A stretch of DNA of 64,000 nt from Mycobacterium malmoense (GTDB lineage Bacteria; Actinomycetota; Actinomycetes; Mycobacteriales; Mycobacteriaceae), in the NCBI RefSeq assembly GCF_019645855.1, contig NZ_CP080999.1, positions 3,534,001 to 3,598,000 on the forward strand. Reading direction: 5' to 3'. Below the pieces are notes generated by a model. That model was not told the DNA's origin. It searched no databases and was given only the letters and a program-made list of their open reading frames with translations. The translations under genes were made by a program, and so were the position numbers. Positions within the stretch are counted from its first letter, which is position 1. Each line of letters opens with the position of its first letter. Of this stretch, positions 1 through 8,219 are shown piece by piece.

Positions 1-216
1 GCCGAGGTCCGGCAGGAAGTTGCGGATGGTGTTGAGGATGACGTAGTCACCGCAGCCCGGGCACCATCGCACCTCCTGGTCGCTGGTGAAGTCCTTGGCC
101 TTCTGCGGCTGATCTTCAACAGACACAGTGGGCACCCCGTCGTTTTTGGTCAACCTTGGAGTCAACCCGAGGTCCGTGCCCGCCAGATCGCCGATCACGT
201 CAGTCATGTCGGTCAT
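1..216 (-). CDS. korB: 2-oxoglutarate:ferredoxin oxidoreductase beta subunit, N-terminal part
   Basis: Only the first 72 residues are inside the window; the gene runs off the left edge. KorB binds thiamine diphosphate and, with KorA, converts 2-oxoglutarate and CoA to succinyl-CoA while reducing ferredoxin, the ODH-independent route in mycobacteria. The visible part begins MTDMTDVIGDLAGTD and contains the family motif CPGCGDY, near residues 53-59, which begins the cofactor-binding region. The ATG at 216 overlaps the korA stop in an ATGA arrangement, so the two subunits are translationally coupled. A second in-frame ATG lies three codons in. The identification is firm despite truncation. Confidence 0.95.
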   Translation of the reverse strand, partial: MTDMTDVIGDLAGTDLGLTPRLTKNDGVPTVSVEDQPQKAKDFTSDQEVRWCPGCGDYVILNTIRNFLPDLG

Positions 217-2189
217 GCGCTAGCTCCCGCTCCAACCGTTGCCGCCGCCATTCTGGCGACCATCGTCTTGTCTTGCTCAACCTCGGCCAGCGTTCCGCCC
301 AGCGCGGCGCGGATGACGCGCCCTATCTCGTCGGCGAGGAACGCGACACCCTGAACCTTGGTGACCGATTGCACGTCGACCAGATACTTGCCCCGCAGCA
401 CCAGCGCCAGCTGGCCCAGGTTCATCTCCGGGCATACCACCTTCGGGTAGCGCCGGAGCACGTCGCCCAGGTTCGCCGGGAACGGGCTGAGGTGGCGCAG
501 GTGGGCGTGCGCGACCTTGATGCCCTTGCGCCGCGCGCGCCGGCAGGCTTCACCGATGGGACCGTACGAGCTGCCCCACCCGATCAGCAGTAGCTCGGCG
601 TCCCCGGTCGGGTCGTCGACCTCCAGGTCGGGAACGGCGATGCCGTCAATCTTGGCCTGCCGCAACCGAACCATGAGGTCGTGATTGACCGGCTCGTAGG
701 AGATGTTGCCAGAGCCGTTCGCGGCTTCCAGGCCACCGATGCGGTGTTCCAGGCCAGGGGTGCCGGGAACGGCGAATTGGCGAGCGAGCGTCTCCGGGTC
801 GCGCGCGTACGGCTGGAAGGGCTCATCCGGCTTGGCGAAGACGTGCTTGATGGGCTGCAGCTTGCCGACATCCGGGATGCGCCACGGCTCCGAGCCGTTG
901 GCGATCGCGCCGTCGGACAACACGATCACCGGGGTGTGATACGACACCGCGATGCGCGCGGCCTCGAGGACGGTCTCGAAGCAGTCGGACGGCGACCGGG
1001 GCGCCACAACCGCCACCGGCGACTCCCCATTACGGCCGTACAACGCCTGCAGCAGGTCGGCCTGTTCGGTCTTGGTGGGCAATCCCGTCGACGGTCCGCC
1101 CCGCTGAACGTCGATGACCAGCAATGGCAGCTCGGTCATCACGCCGAGGCCCAGCGCTTCGGACTTCAGCGAGATGCCCGGCCCGGACGTGCTGGTGACC
1201 CCGAGCGCACCACCGTAGGAAGCGCCGATCGCCGCGCAGATGCCGCCGATTTCGTCTTCGGCCTGGAAGGTGACCACGTTGAAGTTCTTGTGCTTGGACA
1301 GCTCGTGCAGGATGTCGGAGGCCGGCGTGATCGGATAGCTGCCGAGCACGACGGGGATGCCGGCCAGCTGACCGGCCGCGACGATGCCGTAGGCCAGCGC
1401 GGTGTTGCCGGAGATCTGGCGGTATTCGCCGGCGGGCAAGGTCGCGCGCGAGACCTCGTAAGTGGTGCCGAAGGCCTCGGTCGTCTCGCCGTAGTTCCAG
1501 CCCGCCTTGAGCGCGAGCACGTTGGCCTCCGCGATGTCGGGCTTGCGGGCGAACTTCTCCCTGATGAATTTCTCGCTCGCCTCGATCGGCCGGCCGTACA
1601 TCCAGGACAAAAGGCCAAGGGCGAACATGTTTTTGGCGCGCTGGCCGTCCTTCTTCGACGCGCCGATCGCCTCGACGGCCCCGAGGGTCAGGGTGGTCAT
1701 CGCGACGGAATGCACGACGTAGTCGGACAACTCGTCGGAGTCCAGCGGGTTGGTTACGTAGCCCACCTTCGTCAGGTTGCGCTTGGTGAATTCGTCGGAA
1801 TTCGCGATCACCATTCCGCCGCGCGGTAAGTCGCCGATGTTGGCCTTCAGCGCCGCCGGGTTCATGGCGACGAGCACATCGGGTCGGTCGCCGGCGGTCA
1901 GGATGTCGTAATCGGCGATCTGGATCTGGAAGGACGAGACCCCCGGCAATGTGCCTGCGGGGGCGCGGATCTCGGCGGGGTAGTTCGGTTGGGTTGCCAG
2001 GTCGTTGCCGAAAAGCGCTGCCTCCGACGTGAACCGGTCACCCGTCAGCTGCATGCCGTCCCCGGAGTCCCCCGCGAATCGGATGACAACTTGTTCCAGA
2101 CGCTGCCGGTCGGACCCGGGATGAGACGCCCCGTTCTGCGGGGAGCCATTATGGGAATCTGACCCGGCTCCGCTGCCGTTCGGATCCAC
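213..2189 (-). CDS. korA: 2-oxoglutarate:ferredoxin oxidoreductase alpha subunit
   Basis: KorA is the fused gamma/alpha subunit of 2-oxoglutarate:ferredoxin oxidoreductase. Near the N-terminus is a Gly-rich segment (RFAGDSGDGMQLTG) of the gamma domain, and the signature YPITPASD falls at about residues 285-292 of the alpha domain. I chose the GTG at 2189 (658 aa) because AAGGCGGAG lies five bases upstream. The frame stays open to 2300 with other starts, including an ATG at 2204, but without such a ribosome site. The length is close to the M. tuberculosis protein (about 650 aa). The stop overlaps the korB start, forming a two-gene operon. Confidence 0.93.
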   Translation of the reverse strand: MDPNGSGAGSDSHNGSPQNGASHPGSDRQRLEQVVIRFAGDSGDGMQLTGDRFTSEAALFGNDLATQPNYPAEIRAPAGTLPGVSSFQIQIADYDILTAGDRPDVLVAMNPAALKANIGDLPRGGMVIANSDEFTKRNLTKVGYVTNPLDSDELSDYVVHSVAMTTLTLGAVEAIGASKKDGQRAKNMFALGLLSWMYGRPIEASEKFIREKFARKPDIAEANVLALKAGWNYGETTEAFGTTYEVSRATLPAGEYRQISGNTALAYGIVAAGQLAGIPVVLGSYPITPASDILHELSKHKNFNVVTFQAEDEIGGICAAIGASYGGALGVTSTSGPGISLKSEALGLGVMTELPLLVIDVQRGGPSTGLPTKTEQADLLQALYGRNGESPVAVVAPRSPSDCFETVLEAARIAVSYHTPVIVLSDGAIANGSEPWRIPDVGKLQPIKHVFAKPDEPFQPYARDPETLARQFAVPGTPGLEHRIGGLEAANGSGNISYEPVNHDLMVRLRQAKIDGIAVPDLEVDDPTGDAELLLIGWGSSYGPIGEACRRARRKGIKVAHAHLRHLSPFPANLGDVLRRYPKVVCPEMNLGQLALVLRGKYLVDVQSVTKVQGVAFLADEIGRVIRAALGGTLAEVEQDKTMVARMAAATVGAGASA

Positions 2190-2485
2190 GTCTCCGCCTT
2201 CCATTTCGTTACCCGGACAGCCACTCCACTGGAGGTTTAGGGTACGCGCCCCAGGAGTGACCCCCGCGCCGTCAAGCTTGTGTGTCACTGGCAGTACCAA
2301 TTATGGCACTGCTTTTGGCGGCGCATGGCCGTCTCCGAGCGATTACATGCAGCGGGTTTGTCGCCAAAAGCCGAAGTCAGCTAGGGCACAGCGGCGCCAA
2401 CAACCAGAACTGTGGTCTTGGTCACGTCCATCGCGCTGACCGGGGATCGCGGCGTTGTGACGTCGCGGCCGTCATCCTCGAGGCG
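2190..2485. other. korA upstream region; no gene seen
   Basis: About 296 bp between the korA start and the clpX stop, with both genes on the minus strand. It presumably holds the korAB promoter. I see no RNA gene or coding segment. In M. tuberculosis, as I recall, a transporter gene (Rv2456c) lies here; it is absent. Confidence 0.5.
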
Positions 2486-3766
2486 TTAGGCGCTCTTGTC
2501 GCGGCGCTCACTGCGCGACGGCTTGCGCGGCACGATCGTCGGCAGCACGTTGTCCTGCACGGTCTCCTTGGTCACCACCACTTTGGCGACGTCGTCGCGG
2601 CTCGGGATGTCATACATCACCGGCAGCAGGACCTCTTCCATGATCGCCCGCAGGCCGCGCGCACCCGTGCCACGGTGGATCGCCTGATCGGCGATCGCTT
2701 CCAGCGCGTCGTCGCTGAACTCCAGCTCCACGCCGTCCATCTCGAACAGCCGGGTGTACTGCTTGACCAACGCGTTCTTCGGCTCGGACAAGATCTTGAC
2801 CAATGAGTCCATGTCCAGGTTGGTGACCGAGGCCACCACCGGAAGCCGCCCGATGAATTCGGGGATCAAGCCAAACTTGATGAGGTCTTCGGGCATCACG
2901 TCGGCGAAGTGGTCCGTGGTGTCGATCTCGGCCTTGGAGCGCACCTCGGCACCGAAGCCCAACCCCCGCTTGCCGATGCGCTCGTAGATGATCTTTTCCA
3001 ATCCGGCGAACGCACCCGCGACGATGAACAGCACGTTGGTGGTGTCGATTTGGATGAACTCTTGATGCGGGTGCTTGCGGCCGCCCTGCGGGGGAACCGA
3101 CGCCTGGGTGCCCTCCAGGATTTTCAGTAGGGCCTGCTGGACGCCCTCACCGGACACGTCGCGCGTGATCGACGGGTTCTCGCTCTTGCGGGCGATCTTG
3201 TCGACCTCGTCGATGTAGATGATGCCGGTCTCGGCGCGCTTGACGTCATAGTCGGCGGCCTGGATCAGCTTGAGGAGGATGTTCTCGACGTCCTCACCGA
3301 CGTAACCGGCCTCGGTCAGCGCGGTCGCGTCGGCAATGGCGAACGGCACGTTGAGCATCTTGGCCAGCGTCTGCGCCAGGTAGGTCTTGCCGCAGCCGGT
3401 GGGCCCGAGCATCAGGATGTTGGACTTGGTCAGCTCGACCGGCTCCGCCCGGGAGTCCCGGCCCTTCTCGCCCGCCTGGATCCGCTTGTAGTGGTTGTAG
3501 ACCGCGACGGCCAGCGTCCGCTTGGCGGTGTCCTGCCCGATGACGTATCCCTCGAGGAACTCCCGGATCTCGGCGGGCTTGGGCAGTTCGTCGAGCTTGA
3601 CATCGTCGGCGTCGGCGAGCTCCTCTTCGATGATCTCGTTACAGAGATCGATACACTCATCGCAGATATACACACCGGGACCAGCAATGAGTTTCTTGAC
3701 TTGCTTCTGGCTCTTCCCGCAGAACGAGCACTTCAGCAGGTCACCGCCGTCTCCGATGCGCGCCAT
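2486..3766 (-). CDS. clpX: ATP-dependent Clp protease ATP-binding subunit ClpX
   Basis: AAA+ unfoldase that selects substrates and threads them into the ClpP1P2 chamber. The 426 aa match the M. tuberculosis length. An N-terminal C4 zinc finger (Cys13, Cys16, Cys35, Cys38) handles adaptors and substrates. Walker A is GPTGCGKT at 121-128, Walker B is IIYIDEVDK at about 182-190, and GKRGLGFG lies in the large domain. The C-terminus is basic (RSERRDKSA). It is separated from clpP1P2 by mmuM, as in other mycobacteria. The gene starts at an ATG with only a weak ribosome site and stands divergent from mmuM. Confidence 0.98.
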   Translation of the reverse strand: MARIGDGGDLLKCSFCGKSQKQVKKLIAGPGVYICDECIDLCNEIIEEELADADDVKLDELPKPAEIREFLEGYVIGQDTAKRTLAVAVYNHYKRIQAGEKGRDSRAEPVELTKSNILMLGPTGCGKTYLAQTLAKMLNVPFAIADATALTEAGYVGEDVENILLKLIQAADYDVKRAETGIIYIDEVDKIARKSENPSITRDVSGEGVQQALLKILEGTQASVPPQGGRKHPHQEFIQIDTTNVLFIVAGAFAGLEKIIYERIGKRGLGFGAEVRSKAEIDTTDHFADVMPEDLIKFGLIPEFIGRLPVVASVTNLDMDSLVKILSEPKNALVKQYTRLFEMDGVELEFSDDALEAIADQAIHRGTGARGLRAIMEEVLLPVMYDIPSRDDVAKVVVTKETVQDNVLPTIVPRKPSRSERRDKSA

Positions 3767-4013
3767 GGTGCTGAGGGCCTACTTCCTTGTTCGCCGTTCG
3801 TCTTGCTATGCCGCATGTAATCCCCGACGCTACCCGCTAGCTCGGGCCCGACGCGACCATTAGCGCCGAATCGCGTCGTTGGTATTCATGCCTGTGCTGT
3901 CTGAATGAAACATATAGGCATACGGCGCCCGCCACTCGCCGAGACGCGCATTACGTGTCTTTGGCGTGTCGCGGTCGTTACCCGACCGAGGCCTGCTCGC
4001 CGGCCGACCGCCC

Positions 4014-4019
4014 TACAGT
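4014..4019 (+). promoter_or_regulatory. candidate -10 element for leaderless mmuM mRNA
   Basis: TACAGT fits the actinobacterial TANNNT -10 consensus and ends six bases before the GTG at 4026. This is the geometry of leaderless mycobacterial transcripts and supports that start codon, which has no Shine-Dalgarno sequence. Confidence 0.45.
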
Positions 4020-4025
4020 GGCCGT

Positions 4026-4907
4026 GTGGGATTGGCGTTGTCCAGCGAATTCGTGCTGCTCGACGGCGGCCTGGCCACCGAGCTCGAGGCTCGCGGCCAC
4101 GATCTTTCCGACGCGCTGTGGTCGGCCAGGCTGCTGGCGGATGCCCCGCAGGAGATCGTCGCGGTGCACGCCGCGTACTTTCGCGCCGGCGCGGCGATCG
4201 CGACGACGGCCAGCTACCAGGCATCGTTCGAGGGCTTCGCGGCCGACGGAATCGACCGCCGGGAAACCGCCGGCCTGCTGCGCCGCAGCGTCGAACTCGC
4301 CAAGGCCGCGCGTGACGAGGTCGGCGCGCCCGGCCTCTGGGTCGCGGCCTCGGTCGGACCGTACGGCGCCGCGCTCGCCGACGGATCCGAATATCGCGGA
4401 CGCTACGGCCTGTCCGTCGCGGCTTTGATGCGGTGGCATCGACCGCGGCTGGAAATCCTGGCGGCCGCCGGCGCGGACGTACTGGCGCTGGAAACCGTGC
4501 CCGATATCGATGAGGCGGAAGCGCTGGTCAATTTGGTTCATTCGCTCGGCGTGCCGGCCTGGCTCAGTTACACCGTCGACGGGACCCGGACCCGCGCCGG
4601 GCAGCCGCTTACCGACGCGTTCGCGGTGGCCGCCGGGGTTCCCGAGATCGTCGCGGTCGGCGTCAATTGCTGTGCGCCCGAGGACGTGCTGCCGGCGATC
4701 CGCTTGGCGAATGTCGGCAAGCCGGTGATTGTCTACCCGAACAGCGGTGAGTCGTGGGACGGCCACGCGTGGGTCGGTCCGCGACGGTTCTCCGCACAGC
4801 TTGCGACGCAGTGGGTGGCGGCCGGGGCGCGCATAGTCGGCGGATGTTGTCGCGTGGGTCCGGCCGACATCGCCGAGATGGCGTCGGTACTTTCGCCGAG
4901 CCTGTAA
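4026..4907 (+). CDS. mmuM: Homocysteine S-methyltransferase
   Basis: Zinc-dependent enzyme that methylates homocysteine to methionine using S-methylmethionine or S-adenosylmethionine. The 293-aa protein has the family's zinc-ligand regions: Cys215/Cys216 in GVNCCAPED and Cys274/Cys275 in GGCCRVGP. The N-terminal LLDGGLATELE is also typical. The frame is open from 3966, but GTG 4026 is preferred because it gives the family start and has a leaderless-type -10 element. It stands between divergent clpX and convergent clpP2, where a strong hairpin overlaps its last codons. The M. tuberculosis neighbour Rv2459 is absent. Confidence 0.92.
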   Translation: MGLALSSEFVLLDGGLATELEARGHDLSDALWSARLLADAPQEIVAVHAAYFRAGAAIATTASYQASFEGFAADGIDRRETAGLLRRSVELAKAARDEVGAPGLWVAASVGPYGAALADGSEYRGRYGLSVAALMRWHRPRLEILAAAGADVLALETVPDIDEAEALVNLVHSLGVPAWLSYTVDGTRTRAGQPLTDAFAVAAGVPEIVAVGVNCCAPEDVLPAIRLANVGKPVIVYPNSGESWDGHAWVGPRRFSAQLATQWVAAGARIVGGCCRVGPADIAEMASVLSPSL

Positions 4908-4958
4908 TCCTGCAGGCCGCTACTCGCACTTTGCCTGCAGATTTACAGGCTCGGCGAA
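4892..4958. terminator. bidirectional hairpin terminator between mmuM and clpP2
   Basis: Perfect 16-bp arms (4892-4907 TTCGCCGAGCCTGTAA and 4943-4958 TTACAGGCTCGGCGAA) enclose a second 8-bp stem (4910-4917 with 4933-4940) and a 15-base loop. The left arm includes the mmuM stop codon and the last codons. The right arm lies just past the clpP2 stop. It has no U-tract, as is common in mycobacteria. Its position between convergent genes suggests it stops both transcripts. Confidence 0.75.
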
Positions 4959-4961
4959 GCC

Positions 4962-5594
4962 TCAGACGGTCTGGGCGGACAGCTTCCGGTATTCCAGGAC
5001 GGTGTCGATGATCCCGTAGTCCTTGGCCTCTTCCGCGGTGAGGATCTTGTCCCGGTCGGTGTCCTTACGGATGACCGCGGGGTCCTTGTTGGTGTGACGG
5101 GCCAGCGTGGTCTCCATCAGCGTGCGCATCCGCTCGATCTCGGCGGCCTGGATCTCCAGGTCGGAGAACTGCCCCTGGATCACGCCGGACAGCGACGGCT
5201 GGTGGATCAGCACGCGCGCGTTGGGCAGCGCCATTCGCTTACCCGGCGTTCCGGCGGCCAGCAGCACCGCCGCCGCCGAGGCGGCCTGACCCAGGCACAC
5301 CGTCTGGATGTCGGCGCGCACGTACTGCATGGTGTCGTAGATCGCCATCAGCGAGGTGAACCCGCCACCGGGTGAGTTGATGTACATGGTGATGTCGCGG
5401 TCGGGGTCCAGCGACTCGAGCACCAGTAGCTGCGCCATGATGTCGTTGGCCGAGGCGTCGTCGACCTGGACGCCGAGGAAGATGATGCGCTCCTCGAACA
5501 GCTTGTTGTAGGGGTTGGACTCCTTGACGCCGAAGCTGGAGTGCTCGATGAACGACGGCAGGATGTACCGCGCCTGGGGCTGGATCTGATTCAC
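4962..5594 (-). CDS. clpP2: Clp protease proteolytic subunit ClpP2
   Basis: Serine peptidase subunit that forms a heptamer and pairs with a ClpP1 heptamer to give the essential mycobacterial ClpP1P2 protease. From the GTG at 5594 it is 210 aa. The catalytic triad is Ser106 (GQAASAAA), His131 (LIHQPS) and Asp180 (DTDRD), with spacings of 25 and 49 residues as in E. coli ClpP. The GTG overlaps the clpP1 stop (GTGA), so the subunits are translationally coupled. The frame is open far upstream, but that part overlaps clpP1 and is not family sequence. Confidence 0.97.
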   Translation of the reverse strand: MNQIQPQARYILPSFIEHSSFGVKESNPYNKLFEERIIFLGVQVDDASANDIMAQLLVLESLDPDRDITMYINSPGGGFTSLMAIYDTMQYVRADIQTVCLGQAASAAAVLLAAGTPGKRMALPNARVLIHQPSLSGVIQGQFSDLEIQAAEIERMRTLMETTLARHTNKDPAVIRKDTDRDKILTAEEAKDYGIIDTVLEYRKLSAQTV

Positions 5595-6199
5595 TGGGCT
5601 TCTCCGTTGGTGATGTGGGCGGCGCGGGTGATGATGTGGTCGACGAACCCGTATTCCAGGGCTTCCTGGGCGGTGAACCAGCGGTCCCGGTCGGAGTCGG
5701 CCTCGATGCGTTCGATCGGCTGGCCGGTGAATTCCGCGTTGAGCCGGAACATTTCCTTTTTGATGACGGCGAACTGCTCGGCCTGGATGGCGATGTCGGC
5801 CGCGCTGCCGGTCACCCCGCCCAGCGGCTGGTGCATCAGGATGCGGGCGTGCGGCAGCGCGTAGCGCTTGCCCTTGGTGCCGGCCGCCAGCAGGAATTCG
5901 CCCATGGAGGCGGCCATGCCCATCGCGTAGGTGGCGATGTCGCAGGGCGCCAGGACCATGGTGTCGTAGATCGCCATCCCGGCGCTGATCGATCCGCCCG
6001 GCGAGTTGATGTAAAGCGAAATGTCCTTGGTGGCGTCCTCGGCGGCGAGCAGCAGAATCTGTGCGCACAGCCGGTTGGCGATCTCGTCGCTCACCTCCGA
6101 ACCCAGGAAGATGATGCGCTCGGAGAGCAAGCGCTCATAGACCGAGTCCGTGAGGTTGAGACCCTGCGAGTTCGAACGCATGTCAGTCACTTTGCTCAC
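5591..6199 (-). CDS. clpP1: Clp protease proteolytic subunit ClpP1
   Basis: Partner subunit of ClpP2, 202 aa. The catalytic residues are Ser98 (MGMAASMGEF), His123 (ILMHQPLGG) and Asp172, the positions known for M. tuberculosis ClpP1. The N-terminus MSKVTDMRSNSQGLNLTDSV is close to the tuberculosis protein, whose propeptide is trimmed. It is the first gene of a clpP1-clpP2 operon with a four-base overlap. The 120 bp between it and tig should contain its promoter; ClgR is the known activator in this genus, but I could not assign a ClgR site. Confidence 0.98.
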   Translation of the reverse strand: MSKVTDMRSNSQGLNLTDSVYERLLSERIIFLGSEVSDEIANRLCAQILLLAAEDATKDISLYINSPGGSISAGMAIYDTMVLAPCDIATYAMGMAASMGEFLLAAGTKGKRYALPHARILMHQPLGGVTGSAADIAIQAEQFAVIKKEMFRLNAEFTGQPIERIEADSDRDRWFTAQEALEYGFVDHIITRAAHITNGEAQ

Positions 6200-6319
6200 A
6201 GTTGGGGCACCTGCTTTCTCGAGTTCTTCTCTGCACCGACACTAACCAACCTGGCCCGCTGTTTGACGGCCACGCACCCCCTGAAATGGGCGCGTTCGCT
6301 CACAGCGTCATGGCCTCCG

Positions 6320-7825
6320 TCATTTCGCTTCGTCGTCGGAGCCGTCCGGGGCTTGGACCTCACTGCGCTCACCGGTCGCGCCGGACTCCTCAACCTCGCC
6401 GGTCGGCTCAGCCGCGCCGGACTCCTCGGGCTCCCCAGCCTCGTCGGCAGGCTCGGCCACGCCAGACTCCCCGGCCTCCTCAACCTCGCCAGCCTCGGCC
6501 TCCGGGCGCTTGCCGAAGAAATCACTGGTATCGATGGCGTTTCCATCGGTATCGGTGACCGTAGCGGCTTCGATCGCCGCGGCGATGGCCAGTCCGCGCC
6601 GCACGTCGGCGAACACGGCCGGAAGCTGGTTGTTCTCCTGAAGGTAGGCGAACAGCTGCCGCGGCTCGATGCCGTATTGCCGCGATGTCACCAACAGTCG
6701 TTCGGTGAGGTCTCCCTGGGCGACCTGGACCTGCAATTCGTCGGCCAGCGCATCCAGCAACAGCTGCCTTTTGACGTCCGTCTCGGCGGCGGCGCGCGTC
6801 TCGCTCTCGAACTCCTCGCGCGACTTGCCCTGCTCGGCGAGCACCTCGGCGAGCCTGGCCTCGTCGTGGTTGAGGCTGCTGAGCGCGCCGTGCATGGCGC
6901 TGTCGAACTGGACCTGAACGATCGCCTCCGGCAGCGGCACGTCGACCTGTTCGAGGAGAGCGTCGATCGTGGCGTTTCGGATCTGCTCCGCTTGCTGGGC
7001 GCGCTTGACCTGCCGCACCTGGTCGCGCAGCTTGGACCGCAGCTCGTCAATGGTGTCGAATTCGCTGGCCAATTGGGCGAATTCGTCGTCGGGCTCCGGC
7101 AGTTCACGTTCCTTGACCGACCTGACGGTGACGGTCACCTCCGCGTCCTGCCCGGCGTGTTCGCCGCTGACCAGCTGCGCGGTGAACTCGCGGGACTCGT
7201 CGACGGACAAACCGACGAGCGCCTCGTCGAGGCCTGCGATGAGCCGCCCGGAGCCGACCTCGTGGGACAGTCCCTGCGCAGCGGCGCCGGGGACGTCCTC
7301 GCCGTCGACGGTGGCCGACAAGTCGATCGAGACGAAGTCGCCGTCGGCCACCGGCCGATCCACCCCGGTCAGGGTGCCGAACCGCGCACGCAACGACTCC
7401 AGTTCGGCGTCGACGTCGGCGTCGGTGACCTCGATCGGCTCCACCGAAACCTTTAGCTCACTCAGGTCCGGAAGGGTGATCTTGGGGCGGACGTCGACCT
7501 CGACGGTGAAGGCCAGATCCTGGCCGTACTCCTTATTGGTGACCTCGATGTTGGGCTGGCCGAGCGGCTGGACTTCCGACTCCGCGACCGCCTGTCCATA
7601 CCGGCCGGGCAGCGCCTCGTTGACGACCTGGTCGAGCATCGCCTCCCGGCCGAAACGGGCCTCCAGCAACTTCGCGGGCGCCTTCCCCGGCCGGAAGCCG
7701 GGCAGCCGCACCTGTTTGGCCAGCTCCTTGTAGGCCCGCTGGAAATCGGGCTCGAGTTCGGTGAAAGGCACCTCGACATTGATGCGCACCCGGGTGGGGC
7801 TCAGTTGCTCGACGCTGCTCTTCAC
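6320..7825 (-). CDS. tig: Trigger factor (ribosome-associated chaperone and prolyl isomerase)
   Basis: Ribosome-bound folding chaperone and peptidyl-prolyl isomerase. From the GTG at 7825 it is 501 aa, with GAGGAG seven bases upstream. The N-terminal ribosome-binding domain begins VKSSVEQLSPTRVRINVEVPF and carries the GFRPGKAP signature. The FKBP-like domain and C-terminal chaperone arms follow. The frame is open further upstream, but there it runs through the tRNA-Pro gene, so that part is not coding. The last 60 or so residues are an acidic low-complexity tail rich in Glu, Ala, Gly, Ser and Pro, longer than the tail I recall in M. tuberculosis (466 aa in total). Confidence 0.96.
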   Translation of the reverse strand: MKSSVEQLSPTRVRINVEVPFTELEPDFQRAYKELAKQVRLPGFRPGKAPAKLLEARFGREAMLDQVVNEALPGRYGQAVAESEVQPLGQPNIEVTNKEYGQDLAFTVEVDVRPKITLPDLSELKVSVEPIEVTDADVDAELESLRARFGTLTGVDRPVADGDFVSIDLSATVDGEDVPGAAAQGLSHEVGSGRLIAGLDEALVGLSVDESREFTAQLVSGEHAGQDAEVTVTVRSVKERELPEPDDEFAQLASEFDTIDELRSKLRDQVRQVKRAQQAEQIRNATIDALLEQVDVPLPEAIVQVQFDSAMHGALSSLNHDEARLAEVLAEQGKSREEFESETRAAAETDVKRQLLLDALADELQVQVAQGDLTERLLVTSRQYGIEPRQLFAYLQENNQLPAVFADVRRGLAIAAAIEAATVTDTDGNAIDTSDFFGKRPEAEAGEVEEAGESGVAEPADEAGEPEESGAAEPTGEVEESGATGERSEVQAPDGSDDEAK

Positions 7826-7871
7826 GGGTGTGCTCCTCGGTGTCTGGTCGTGCCGCGGTACGGCGCTGGTT

Positions 7872-7948
7872 TGGTCGGGGTGACAGGATTTGAACCTGCG
7901 GCCTTCCGCTCCCAAAGCGGATGCGCTACCAAGCTGCGCTACACCCCG
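7872..7948 (-). tRNA. tRNA-Pro (anticodon TGG)
   Basis: Reading the minus strand, the seven-base acceptor arm CGGGGTG pairs with CACCCCG. The anticodon stem TCCGC/GCGGA encloses loop TTTGGGA, giving anticodon TGG. The T arm contains GGTTCAAATCC, and CCA is encoded at 7874-7872. Total length is 77 nt. It lies just upstream of tig. Confidence 0.96.
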
Positions 7949-8116
7949 CGCTGACCTCGATGATCCTAAGGCCCTCCAGGGCCAGGTTCGCCACAGGCTT
8001 CGCAGCGACCTTCCATGACCTCTCAGAGACCCGTCAGACCTCACGGAGCGATCACGGAACCGCTTCGATTAGATTTGAAAGTCACCGCCAGATACAGTCT
8101 CGCTCGACTAATACTT

Positions 8117-8187
8117 GCGGGCGTAGCTCAATGGTAGAGCCCTAGTCTTCCAAACTAGCGACGCGGGTTCGATTCCCGTCGCCCGCT
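8117..8187 (+). tRNA. tRNA-Gly (anticodon TCC)
   Basis: Acceptor GCGGGCG pairs with CGCCCGC at 8180-8186, with discriminator T. The anticodon stem CTAGT/ACTAG encloses loop CTTCCAA, giving anticodon TCC. The T loop GGTTCGATTCC is standard. Length is 71 nt and CCA is not encoded. It is divergent from tRNA-Pro and directly upstream of lipP. Confidence 0.95.
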
Positions 8188-8219
8188 CGGAGCTAAGTTT
8201 TGCTCGGCAGAAAGGCGCC

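Noticed and set aside
681..1829. Long plus-strand open frame opposite korA
   Set aside because: Complement of a GC-rich gene with strong third-position bias; the minus-strand frame encodes the clear KorA protein.
5595..6068. N-terminal extension of ClpP2
   Set aside because: It lies within clpP1 in another frame; GTG 5594 overlapping the clpP1 stop is the natural start.
5615..7456. Plus-strand open frame of 613 codons opposite clpP1 and tig
   Set aside because: Spans two well-supported minus-strand genes and the gap between them; no family features.
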